From Planctomycetota bacterium (GTDB taxonomy: Bacteria; Planctomycetota; JAJSAM01; JAJVHW01): a stretch of DNA of 38,742 nt. The position numbers and the translations under genes are program-made. This document shows, piece after piece, positions 1 through 7,826 of the stretch. The stretch is from the NCBI GenBank assembly GCA_021776825.1, contig JAJFFG010000130.1, positions 1 to 38,742 on the forward strand, given 5' to 3'. The notes beneath the pieces are model-generated. The model was not told the DNA's origin. It made no database searches and saw only the letters and a program-made list of their open reading frames with translations. Position 1 is the stretch's first letter, and every line of letters starts with the position of its first letter.

Positions 1-248
1 CATGAGGCTCGCGCACTCCGTGACAACTGTCGTCCGGGAGTACAGGAGCAGCCTGGATGCGGGGGCCACGGCACGCGCAGAGAGGCCCGTCCTGAGCGAG
101 GACAGATCGTCGAGGTCAAGGCGCGCCGACGACTGCGACGCGGTTCCGTCTCGGAGGAGGCGCAACGCAGAGATCGGCGGTCTGGACCGCTCAGGTGTGT
201 GAGTCGTCGTGAATAGTCCGGGCTAGCCCGTCCGGCGGAGCACCCGAC
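1..248. other. Left edge, no convincing gene
   Basis: I see no supportable gene here. The only plus-strand frame of any length (2-202) is rich in Arg and Ser, has no recognisable motif and looks like non-coding GC-rich sequence. All three plus-strand frames were checked for a missing N-terminal strand of the 2H domain that begins in the next gene, and none shows one. The frame of the next gene is closed by TGA at 210-212. Confidence 0.5.
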
Positions 249-1907
249 GTGTCAGCAAAGGGGGTGAACGGTCTCCGTGCGCAGCACGACCCGAAGTCGC
301 ACGCATTCTGCGAGGCGCACATCAGTCTGACGGTGCCGCTCCCTCGGGAGCTGACCGACACGGACTGGCGCGAGCTGGAGACCCTCGCCGCCGGGTTCGA
401 TCCGTTTGCGATCGCGTGCGGCCCGCTGACTCACTACCTGCCGCATCCCGGGGTCTGTCTGCCGATCGCGCCACAGGCGGCCGTCGATCGGCTGCGCATC
501 GCCGCCGAGGGCGCACGGGCGTTCGCGGACGCTCCGCGACGGAGCCATCCGTTCTCCGCGCACATGACGATCGCGGAGTTCATCACCGCCGTCTCGGCCG
601 ACGGAGAGCGGCTGCTCGGGACGCTCCGTCCGGATCACGAGGGACGCTTTGTGCTCCCCGCGCCGGCGCGCCGCGAGCCGGTACGTCTCTTCGCCACGAC
701 CGATCGCCGTCTCACGCTCGAGCACGCCGAGACCGTGACCTGGGCGGATATCCAGGGGCAGTCGGTCGCCTTCGCGGAACCGACCGTGCGCACCGAGCTC
801 CACGTGCGTTGCGTGGATGACACCGGCGTCGGCGTCGAGACGAAGCTCCGAGTCACGCGCCGGTTCGGCGACGACTGGATGACCGTAGTCGAGTCCGACT
901 CCGCCGCCGACGGCACGTTCAACTACGCGCTCCGCGGCGTCGGGGAGCATCGCGTACGAATGCAGAGCGCGACGACACGCAGCACGCAGTTCAGATTGGG
1001 AGCGACCCCGGAGCGAGTGATCGACGCCACTGGCCAGGAACCGGTGCACGTGGAGTTCATGGTGCCGCGACCGGCCGCGATCATCGTCTGGGTCATCGAC
1101 GAGAGCGGTGCTCCCCTACCGGGTGCGATCGTCGGCCTCAGTACGCAGGAGCCGCTCGGCCTACTGCCCCACCCGCAGGGTCGCACGACGGACTTCCGTG
1201 GTCGCGCCCTTATCTCAGGCATCGAGCCGGGCGAGGTCCTCCTGCGCGCATCGATGGTCGACCGGATGCCAGTGGCGCGGCGCCGAACGGTGACGACCGG
1301 CTTGAACGAGGAGACGTTCGCACTCGCGCCCGGTGGTCTTGAGGTGCGGATGCAACTGACCGGCCTGCCAGACGACTTCCCCTCGCCGGAGGACGTCGGC
1401 CTGCATCTCATCCGCGTCGCGGAGGTGACCGACGAGATGGCGGTGTTCCGGCTCGACCGCCTCGACGAAGCGTGGCGCGTCCCGCCGTTCCGTGTGCCGT
1501 CCGGCCAGTACCAGCTGACGATCAGGCCGCGTGGGAAGCCCCAGACCGTGCTCTGGTTCGCCGTCGCGAGCCGAGACGTCGACGTCGGCAAGATCGACAT
1601 GACGGGCGTGTTCGGACTGGGCGAGCTGACGATGGACGTCCTCGTGGACACCGATGACGGCACCCGCGGCTACGGGCCGTCGGTGCTCTACCGCAACGAG
1701 GCGTGGCCATCGAACCTGTGGCGCCAACAGGGCGTCTGGCTTGGGAACAAGACACGCGTCAAGGGTCTGACGGCGGGGACGTACCGGCTGCGCCCGACGC
1801 CGCAGGCGTTCGACCCGGACACCTGGGACCTCAGCGAGATGACACGCGTCCACGTCGAACCAGGCGTCGCGCCGCCGACCGCGACGCTGACAATCCGACG
1901 CCGCTAG
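249..1907 (+). CDS. 2H-phosphoesterase-like N-terminus fused to CarbReg repeat protein
   Basis: A 552-residue protein with two unlike halves. Residues about 7-110 resemble the 2'-5' RNA ligase/2H phosphoesterase fold: two HxS/T motifs (H24-I-S26 and H105-M-T107), an LRAQHDP segment before the first and a 'DPFAIACGPL' strand between them. From about residue 112 it becomes a CarbReg (Ig-like) protein with repeats such as 'VWVIDESGAPLPGAIVGL'. The last 110 residues match the C-terminus of the gene at 4955 (KID, RGY, WP..WR, PGTYR, TP). Unlike that paralogue it has no signal peptide or membrane helix. The first beta strand of the 2H fold and its C-terminal part are missing. The start is GTG, eight bases after GGAG (237-240), with an in-frame stop at 210, so the short N-terminus is real in this sequence. 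It could be a recent deletion fusion or an assembly chimera. Function unknown. Confidence 0.75.
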   Translation: MSAKGVNGLRAQHDPKSHAFCEAHISLTVPLPRELTDTDWRELETLAAGFDPFAIACGPLTHYLPHPGVCLPIAPQAAVDRLRIAAEGARAFADAPRRSHPFSAHMTIAEFITAVSADGERLLGTLRPDHEGRFVLPAPARREPVRLFATTDRRLTLEHAETVTWADIQGQSVAFAEPTVRTELHVRCVDDTGVGVETKLRVTRRFGDDWMTVVESDSAADGTFNYALRGVGEHRVRMQSATTRSTQFRLGATPERVIDATGQEPVHVEFMVPRPAAIIVWVIDESGAPLPGAIVGLSTQEPLGLLPHPQGRTTDFRGRALISGIEPGEVLLRASMVDRMPVARRRTVTTGLNEETFALAPGGLEVRMQLTGLPDDFPSPEDVGLHLIRVAEVTDEMAVFRLDRLDEAWRVPPFRVPSGQYQLTIRPRGKPQTVLWFAVASRDVDVGKIDMTGVFGLGELTMDVLVDTDDGTRGYGPSVLYRNEAWPSNLWRQQGVWLGNKTRVKGLTAGTYRLRPTPQAFDPDTWDLSEMTRVHVEPGVAPPTATLTIRRR

Positions 1908-1908
1908 G

Positions 1909-1932
1909 GCAAGGACCGGCAACGGGCCTTGC
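1909..1932 (+). terminator. GNRA-capped hairpin after the first gene
   Basis: Starting two bases after the stop codon, GCAAGG (1909-1914) pairs with CCTTGC (1927-1932), and CCG (1916-1918) pairs with CGG (1923-1925) around a GCAA tetraloop, with one A-G mismatch between the two stems. It sits between convergent genes, which suits a terminator, but there is no T tract, so an intrinsic terminator of the usual kind is not proven. Confidence 0.45.
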
Positions 1933-2030
1933 AGATCTGGGGACAGTGGCGGCTCCACCAACTGACGACGGCTGAGTCGCACGCAGCGCCGCAGCTGGTC
2001 TTCGCAACCACTGTCCCCCTCGGATCTCGA

Positions 2031-3488
2031 TCAGTTCTCGGACGGTGACCACGGCAGTCCGAGCGCCCGCGCGACGCCGCGGCCGTACTCCAGATCCGCG
2101 GCCGCGAAGTGAGCGACCTGACGCATCTGGATCTCCTCCGGGACGGAGGCCATCGCGCCGGCGAGTCGGCCGATCAGCCGCTCGCGCTCGTCCTCCGGCA
2201 GGAGTCGGAACAGAGCCCCTGCCTGCTGATAGTCATCGTTCCCATCGCGGTGGTCATAGCGCGTTGCCGGGCCGGACAGCGCTAGCGGCGGCTCGGCGAC
2301 GGACGGGTCGTCGGCGGGCCCATCGAACGAGTTCGGCTCGTAGTTCACCGCGCCCTCGCCATTGCCGTCGAAGCGCATGCGACCGGAGCGGTGGTACGTG
2401 TTCACCGGGCACCGCGGCCGATTGACCGGAAGGCTCTCGTGGTTCACGCCGAGTCGGTACCGCTGCGCGTCAGCGTACGCAAAGATGCGGAACTGGAGCA
2501 TCCGGTCGGGGCTGTGACCGATCCCGGGCACCACGCTCGCCGGCGAGAACGCCGACTGCTCGACCTCGGCGAAGTAGTCCATGGGGTTGCGGTTCAGTTC
2601 GAGCTCGCCGACCTCGATCAGCGGGTACTCGGCATGGGGCCAGACCTTCGTGAGATCGAAGGGGTCGTACGACGTCGTCTCGGCGTCCGCCTCCGGCATG
2701 ATCTGGACGCACACGCGCCACCGCGGGAACTCGCCGTCCTCGATCGACGTGTACAGGTCGCGCTGATGGCTCTCGCGATCCTCGCCCACGAGGCGCGCGG
2801 CCTCGTCGTCCATCAAGCACTCGATGCCCTGACGCGTCTTGAAGTGGAACTTCACCCAGAAGCGCTCGCCGTCCGCATTCCAGAAGCTGTACGTGTGCGA
2901 TCCGTAGCCGTTCATGTGGCGGTACGAGCGCGGGATGCCGCGATCCGAGAACAGCATCGTGACCTGGTGCAGGCTCTCGGGGCTGAGGGACCAGAAGTCC
3001 CACATCGCGGTGGGGTTGCGCAGGTTCGAACGCGGGTCGCGCTTCTGCGTGTGGATGAAGTCCGGGAACTTGTAGGGGTCGCGCAGGAAGAATACGGGCG
3101 TGTTGTTCCCGACGATGTCCCAGTTGCCCTCGTCGGTGTAGAGCTTCAGCGCGAAGCCACGGACGTCGCGCTCGGCGTCGGCCGCGCCGCTCTCGCCCGC
3201 GACCGTCGAGAAGCGCAGGAAGCACTCGGTCTGCTGCCCGATCTCACCGAACACGGATGCACGCGTGTACGCGCTAATGTCATGCGTCACGGTGAACGTC
3301 CCGTACGCGCCCGAGCCCTTGGCGTGGACGACGCGCTCGGGGAGCCGCTCGCGGTTGAAGTGCGCGTGCTTCTCGAAGAGCGGCGCGTCCTGAACGAGCA
3401 GCGGCCCGCGGCGCCCTGCGGTGAGCGCGTTCTGGTTGTCGGCGACGGGGCTGCCGTTCGCCGTCGTGAGTCGAGTTCGGTTCTGCAT
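2031..3488 (-). CDS. katA: Monofunctional haem catalase
   Basis: A 485-residue catalase that disproportionates hydrogen peroxide, of the small-subunit type by length. The distal haem-pocket His (H55, in RVVHAKGSGAYG) and Asn (N128, in GNNTPVFF) are present. So is the proximal haem-ligand motif R334-I-F-A-Y338-A-D-x-x-x-x-R345-x-G, with Tyr338 as the axial ligand. There is no signal peptide, so it should act in the cytoplasm. The ATG start has a perfect GGAGG (3494-3498 on the complement). It is transcribed divergently from an OxyR-type regulator across 119 bases, the classic arrangement for peroxide-inducible katA. The family is certain; clade assignment is by eye. Confidence 0.97.
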   Translation of the reverse strand: MQNRTRLTTANGSPVADNQNALTAGRRGPLLVQDAPLFEKHAHFNRERLPERVVHAKGSGAYGTFTVTHDISAYTRASVFGEIGQQTECFLRFSTVAGESGAADAERDVRGFALKLYTDEGNWDIVGNNTPVFFLRDPYKFPDFIHTQKRDPRSNLRNPTAMWDFWSLSPESLHQVTMLFSDRGIPRSYRHMNGYGSHTYSFWNADGERFWVKFHFKTRQGIECLMDDEAARLVGEDRESHQRDLYTSIEDGEFPRWRVCVQIMPEADAETTSYDPFDLTKVWPHAEYPLIEVGELELNRNPMDYFAEVEQSAFSPASVVPGIGHSPDRMLQFRIFAYADAQRYRLGVNHESLPVNRPRCPVNTYHRSGRMRFDGNGEGAVNYEPNSFDGPADDPSVAEPPLALSGPATRYDHRDGNDDYQQAGALFRLLPEDERERLIGRLAGAMASVPEEIQMRQVAHFAAADLEYGRGVARALGLPWSPSEN

Positions 3489-3607
3489 CGTGTCCTCCGG
3501 TCGGTGTGTCGTTTGATTGCTCGCGAGGTGCCGCGAGAGGTGCAGGATCGAGCCGGGCGCCCAATGAGTCCAAGTCGAACTACGACTCGCGCCGATAACC
3601 TCAAGGA
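3489..3607. promoter_or_regulatory. Divergent katA/oxyR control region
   Basis: This 119-base gap holds both promoters and both ribosome sites (GGAGG for katA at 3494-3498, AAGG just before the oxyR ATG). OxyR normally binds such a region and activates katA after peroxide. I could not recognise a clean set of four ATAG-type half sites, so the operator position is not assigned. Confidence 0.6.
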
Positions 3608-4513
3608 ATGAGGATCACGCTCCGGCAGCTCGAGTACGTGGAGGCTCTCGCCCGCACGCTCCACTTCGGTCGCGCGGCAGAGGAGTGCTTCGTCAGCCAG
3701 CCGGGCCTCAGCAAGCAGATCGCGCAGACCGAGTCCGTGCTCGGCGTGACGCTGTTCGAGCGTGACCGCCGCACCGTGCGCGTCACAGAGGCCGGCGAGG
3801 AGGTGGCCCGTCGTGCGCGCGCGATCCTCGGTGCGGCGCGGGATCTCGAGGCGCTCGGTCCCACGCTGGCGGAGCCGCTGACGGGAACGCTGAATCTCGG
3901 AGTGATCCCCACCGTCGCGCCGTACGCACTTCCGAGCGCCCTGGACGTGGTCCGGCGACGTCATCCACATCTGCGCCTCGTGCTCCGCGAGGAGCCGACC
4001 GCGCGGCTCGTGAGCGAACTCGACGCGGGACGTCTCGACGTGCTGCTGCTGGCGCTCGATGCCGACCTCGGCGCGGCCCGGACGCTGCCACTCTTCGAGG
4101 ATCGGTTCGTAGCCGCGTTGCCCGTGGGACACCGCCTCGCCAAGCGCAAGCGGCTCACGACCCGCGACCTCGTCGACGAGCCGCTACTGCTCCTCGAGGA
4201 CGGGCACTGTCTCAAGGACCAAGTGCTCGAGCTCTGCCACGCCTCTGGTGGCGTGCAAGTCTGCGACGTCCGCGCGAGCAGCCTCGGCACGCTGGTGCAG
4301 ATGGTCGCCGGTGGACTGGGCGTCACGCTGATCCCCGAGCTCGCCATCGCTGCGAACGCCGTCCCCACCGACCACCTCCGGCTCGTGCCGTTCGCCAGAC
4401 CAGCACCTCACCGAACGATCGGACTCGCGTGGCGGCCGAGCGATCCCCGCGCCGACGCGTTCGAACTGTTGGGGGCGGCGCTGCTCGACGGCGTGGAGGA
4501 CCGCGGCGCGTGA
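3608..4513 (+). CDS. oxyR: OxyR-type LysR peroxide sensor
   Basis: A 301-residue LysR-family regulator. Residues 1-60 form the winged helix-turn-helix (LRQLEYVEALARTLHFGRAA, then VSQPGLSKQI). The rest is the periplasmic-binding-like sensor domain. The OxyR signature is explicit: G-H-C201-L-K-D-Q-V-L-E-L-C210, with the same nine-residue spacing as Cys199 and Cys208 of E. coli OxyR, which form the peroxide-induced disulfide. A third Cys (C219) lies nearby. The divergent katA is the obvious target; LysR regulators also commonly repress their own gene. It ends 20 bases from a convergent small membrane-protein gene. Confidence 0.96.
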   Translation: MRITLRQLEYVEALARTLHFGRAAEECFVSQPGLSKQIAQTESVLGVTLFERDRRTVRVTEAGEEVARRARAILGAARDLEALGPTLAEPLTGTLNLGVIPTVAPYALPSALDVVRRRHPHLRLVLREEPTARLVSELDAGRLDVLLLALDADLGAARTLPLFEDRFVAALPVGHRLAKRKRLTTRDLVDEPLLLLEDGHCLKDQVLELCHASGGVQVCDVRASSLGTLVQMVAGGLGVTLIPELAIAANAVPTDHLRLVPFARPAPHRTIGLAWRPSDPRADAFELLGAALLDGVEDRGA

Positions 4514-4533
4514 GCCCTCGTGAGCGATGCGGG

Positions 4534-4824
4534 CTAGAAACCCCAATACACGAGCGGAACGGCGAGCAGCATGAGCCAACCGAACGCGGCCACGACACAA
4601 CCGGGGGTCTCGGTATCCACTCCCCGGTGGCCATGTCCGCCACCCATCCCGGTGGTCGCGCCCAGTTGCTCCGGCATCCAGATCAAGCACTCGGCCACGA
4701 ACGTTGCGACCGCGTACCAGAGGAGCCCCATCGGCTCGAGCTGGTAGTGCACTGCGATGGCCACGTACGCGAGCCCAAGGCCGAGCGCAACGAGCTTGGC
4801 CTTCGGGATCTGACTAGCGTCCAT
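4534..4824 (-). CDS. Small three-helix membrane protein with His/Gly-rich loop
   Basis: A 96-residue protein not assigned to a family. It shows three hydrophobic stretches, at about residues 10-27 (KLVALGLGLAYVAIAVHY), 31-48 (GLLWYAVATFVAECLIW) and 76-93 (CVVAAFGWLMLLAVPLVYW). A loop with GMGGGHGHRG lies between the second and third. The start is the ATG at 4822-4824 because an AGGAGG-like site lies about ten bases upstream; the open frame runs further upstream but without membrane-protein character. It is convergent with oxyR and divergent from the CarbReg gene at 4955. The His-rich loop could bind metal, but this is only a suggestion. Confidence 0.7.
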   Translation of the reverse strand: MDASQIPKAKLVALGLGLAYVAIAVHYQLEPMGLLWYAVATFVAECLIWMPEQLGATTGMGGGHGHRGVDTETPGCVVAAFGWLMLLAVPLVYWGF

Positions 4825-4954
4825 GCCGGTGCGCCTCCTCGCTGGTGGGAGAACCACGCCTGTGCGTAAGAGGTTCGTGTTCTCCAGCGCCAACGACGCG
4901 GGACGGTAGGCTCCCCCCATCGACGGCGTCGCGAGTGGCTGTCTGCAACGGAGT

Positions 4955-6631
4955 GTGATGGAACGATCCTTCGGCCGAGGCTCACGCGTGCTGCTCGCGG
5001 CACTCGCGCTGCTGACGCTGATCGGCGCGGCGGGGTGGATGGCGATCGGCGACCCGATCTCGGAACGTGGATCTCCTCCGAACGACGAGTCCGATGCGAC
5101 GACCGCCGGAGCGACGGACGAACGCCGCGCGGAGAGCGCGTCAAGCGATGGCGTGGCTCGTACACGCCGCGTGCACGCCACTCCGGAACCGAAACCGGAC
5201 CGCGTTCCGGCCGATCGGGTCGACGCGTCGGGGACGTCGTCACCCCCCGTCTCGCAGGATGCACCTCCCGCCGTGCGCCTGGAGGGCGGCGCTCCTCTCA
5301 TCGCGCACCGCCTGTTCCTGCGTGAGATCGGGACGGGGCGCACCACGACCTTGATCACCGGGCCCGGCGGCGAGCTATCCCTACCGGAGGACATGCCCGA
5401 CACCCTGCACGACGTGCTCGCGGTGGATGCAAACGTGCCCGGCGACGTGCTGGTATCGGCGGAGCCCGTGCGTCCGAGCGACGTGCAGGCCGGGCGGGCG
5501 CGCATCGGCTGGAGCGAGCGCGCAGATGTCACGTTCGCGTGCCGCAACGACGCCGGCGAGCTCGTCGGAGCGACGATCGAGTTGCGTCTCGGGTCGGGCA
5601 AGGACGGTCCCCTCGTACGGAGCATCCGCACAGGGCTGAAGCGACCCAGCCGATTTGGTCCGTCGAGCGTCAAGCTACCCATCGGGATGCGCTTCACGGC
5701 CGTGCTCGCCAACGTGCGCGTCCTCAGCCAGATGCCGATGGTGCGCCAGTCGACGGAGTTCGTCGTGCCGGGTACGTTCGGTCAGGAGGTGGCGTTCCGC
5801 ATCCTGCAGCCGTCGACGCTGACCGTGAGGCTCGAAGACGAGAACGGCGCACCACTGCCGAACATCGTCATCGGCTCGAAGTCGTTCGACGATCGCGGAG
5901 TGCAGTTCGCGGCAAGCGCCACGACCGACGCGACGGGGACCGCCGTGCTGCGCAAACTGAAGGTCGGTGCGCTGACGGTGCTGGTGAACGCCGCCGGTCG
6001 TCCGGCGATCGTCGAACACGTCTCTCTCGCACCGGCGGAGGACCGTGAGCTCACGCTCGTCGTGCCGAGCGGTGGCGTGACGGTCCAGGCGCGGATCGTT
6101 GGCGTCCCGGCCGATCACATTCGACAGCTCAACCTCGCCTACCGCTCAGCGCCCGTCGCCGAGGCGTTCGTCGTGACCACCACCGAAATCGGGGAGGACG
6201 GCGCGGTCCGGCTGCAGGGCTTGCGGCCCGGGCGGTACGACTTCCACGTCATGCTGAAGGACGGCCAGCACGGCTTCCGTCGCCTGCTGATCGAGGACGC
6301 GGTGACGAAGCTCGGAGAGATCGATGTCTCGGCTCTGGAGGACACCGGCACGGCGAACGTCGGGGTGACCGCGGCCGTCGAGGGCTGGCGGCGCGGGTAC
6401 TACTGGGGGCAAGTCCACAAGGACGACTGGCCCGAGGGGTTCTGGCGCTTCGTCCTTCTGAAGGAACGGACGGCGACGAACGTCGCGCTCTCACCCGGCA
6501 CCTACTCGTTCCGCATCACACCAGAGTCGAACACCACCGACGGCTTCCGCACGGTCCAGGTCGCCGGTGTCGCCGTGCACGACGACGCGGAGACTCCGCC
6601 GCAGATCGAGCTGCGCCCGCTGCCGCGCTGA
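4955..6631 (+). CDS. Membrane-anchored CarbReg repeat protein
   Basis: A 558-residue exported protein. Residues about 8-34 are an N-terminal membrane anchor or uncleaved signal (LLAALALLTLIGAAGWMAIG). They are followed by a Ser/Thr/Arg/Pro-rich linker to about residue 100 and then beta-sandwich repeats of the CarbReg type (for example 'TVRLEDENGAPLPNIVIGS' near 290). The C-terminal module (GEIDVS, RGYYWGQ, WPEGFW, SPGTYSFRITPES) is shared with the gene at 249. The start is GTG at 4955, with an ATG directly behind it at 4958 as an equal alternative. No catalytic residues are visible, so it is not a peptidase; the domain name is only structural. Its role is unknown, probably envelope or extracellular. 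Confidence 0.85.
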   Translation: MMERSFGRGSRVLLAALALLTLIGAAGWMAIGDPISERGSPPNDESDATTAGATDERRAESASSDGVARTRRVHATPEPKPDRVPADRVDASGTSSPPVSQDAPPAVRLEGGAPLIAHRLFLREIGTGRTTTLITGPGGELSLPEDMPDTLHDVLAVDANVPGDVLVSAEPVRPSDVQAGRARIGWSERADVTFACRNDAGELVGATIELRLGSGKDGPLVRSIRTGLKRPSRFGPSSVKLPIGMRFTAVLANVRVLSQMPMVRQSTEFVVPGTFGQEVAFRILQPSTLTVRLEDENGAPLPNIVIGSKSFDDRGVQFAASATTDATGTAVLRKLKVGALTVLVNAAGRPAIVEHVSLAPAEDRELTLVVPSGGVTVQARIVGVPADHIRQLNLAYRSAPVAEAFVVTTTEIGEDGAVRLQGLRPGRYDFHVMLKDGQHGFRRLLIEDAVTKLGEIDVSALEDTGTANVGVTAAVEGWRRGYYWGQVHKDDWPEGFWRFVLLKERTATNVALSPGTYSFRITPESNTTDGFRTVQVAGVAVHDDAETPPQIELRPLPR

Positions 6632-6731
6632 TCCAGTTGGAAGTCTCGGAGATTGTGCTACCGGGCACGATGATCGACGTCGCGGGACCGCGTGTCGCCC
6701 AGCCAGCTTGGGACGCTAGCCTGACGCATCC

Positions 6732-7757
6732 ATGGCCGAGCGCATCCCCCGCTGGAAGATCCTGAGCGCAGCGGCGCTGATCGCGCTGGCGGGCGCAGGG
6801 GCGTCGCGCACGGCGCACTCCAGCCCCGTCGACGCGATCCCGTTCCCGGTCCACCGCTCGACCTCGCTCGACAAGGAAGGGACCGTCTACTTCATCGAGG
6901 GACGAGTCCGCATCCCGAAGGGGATCGAGATCTCGGTCCAGAAGGACATCCGGATCGTCGGGCGCGGGAAGAACGCCGTGCTCGAGGTCGCGGGGGAGCT
7001 GCAGGTCCACGGCACGTTCGAGCTGCGCGTCTCGATCCAGGACGTCCGCATCGAACTGAGCCCCGTGTTCGGCGAGGTGCACATCGACGCGTGCGTCATG
7101 GGGGGCAGCGGCGGAGTGTTCACCGATCCGGAGAAGCCCGCCGACGGCCGGCTGTTCATCGAGAACACGACGTTCAATACCCCCGCGACCGTGGACATCA
7201 CGTTCAGCGCCAACCAGATCGACCTGCAGCGCGTGCTCGCGAACGCACCCGTCAAGATCCGAGCCGTGGACCCGGGGCCCGGCAAGCCCAACAAGGTCAA
7301 GCTGATGCTGATGCACTGCTGGTACGCGCCGAAAACCGACGGCGGCTTCATGGGCGGGCTGTCCGTCGAAGGCGTCTACGACGCAACGATCCGCAACAAC
7401 CTCATCCGCGGCAAGCGCTGCGTCATGACTGACTGCGACAAGCTCACCTTCGACGCGAACAAGGTGAAGTCGCCCTCCCTCGAGTTCACGCAGACGGAGA
7501 GCGGCCGCTTCAACAAGTCGAAGATGCAGAAGTGCGACATCTACTCCGCGCGCGTCTCGCTCTCCGCACCGGCCGACGGCAAGAGCATCGAACGGTTGAC
7601 GATCGACAAGTGCTGGTTCCGCGGCGAGACGACGGAGTCGGTTCTGCGCGAGACGGTCTTCAACGACCGCGACGACAACCCCGAGGTCGGCGTCCGCGCA
7701 AAGTTCAAGAAGATCAGCAAGAGCATCAACGGTCTCGCCGGGAAAGAGGACAAGTAG
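6732..7757 (+). CDS. Exported beta-strand-rich protein, possibly beta-helix
   Basis: A 341-residue protein with a signal peptide at about residues 1-31 (ILSAAALIALAGAGASRTAHS). The mature part has evenly spaced short beta strands (for example EISVQKDIRIVGRG, AVLEVAGELQVHGTFELRVS, NTTFNTPATVDITF, DATIRNNLIRGKRCVMTDC). That pattern resembles right-handed parallel beta-helix proteins like the clearer one at 22060. Several Cys residues (in DACVMGG, HCWYAP, KRCVMTDC, KCDIYS, DKCWFRG) may form disulfides. The C-terminal tail is Lys-rich. No polysaccharide-lyase active site was recognised. It lies 100 bases after the CarbReg gene in the same direction. Confidence 0.8.
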   Translation: MAERIPRWKILSAAALIALAGAGASRTAHSSPVDAIPFPVHRSTSLDKEGTVYFIEGRVRIPKGIEISVQKDIRIVGRGKNAVLEVAGELQVHGTFELRVSIQDVRIELSPVFGEVHIDACVMGGSGGVFTDPEKPADGRLFIENTTFNTPATVDITFSANQIDLQRVLANAPVKIRAVDPGPGKPNKVKLMLMHCWYAPKTDGGFMGGLSVEGVYDATIRNNLIRGKRCVMTDCDKLTFDANKVKSPSLEFTQTESGRFNKSKMQKCDIYSARVSLSAPADGKSIERLTIDKCWFRGETTESVLRETVFNDRDDNPEVGVRAKFKKISKSINGLAGKEDK

Positions 7758-7826
7758 CTCGTTCCCTCGGGTCGATCGGTGGCTACGGCATGGCGAGCGC
7801 GCTGCGACGGAGTACCGTGGTCCCCG

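Noticed and set aside
2..202. Possible 66-residue gene at the left edge
   Set aside because: No SD, no motif, Arg/Ser-rich composition and no neighbour logic.
4534..5712. Minus-strand frame of 392 codons containing the small membrane protein
   Set aside because: Its upstream 296 codons overlap the CarbReg gene at 4955 on the other strand and lack protein character; the SD before 4824 marks the true start.
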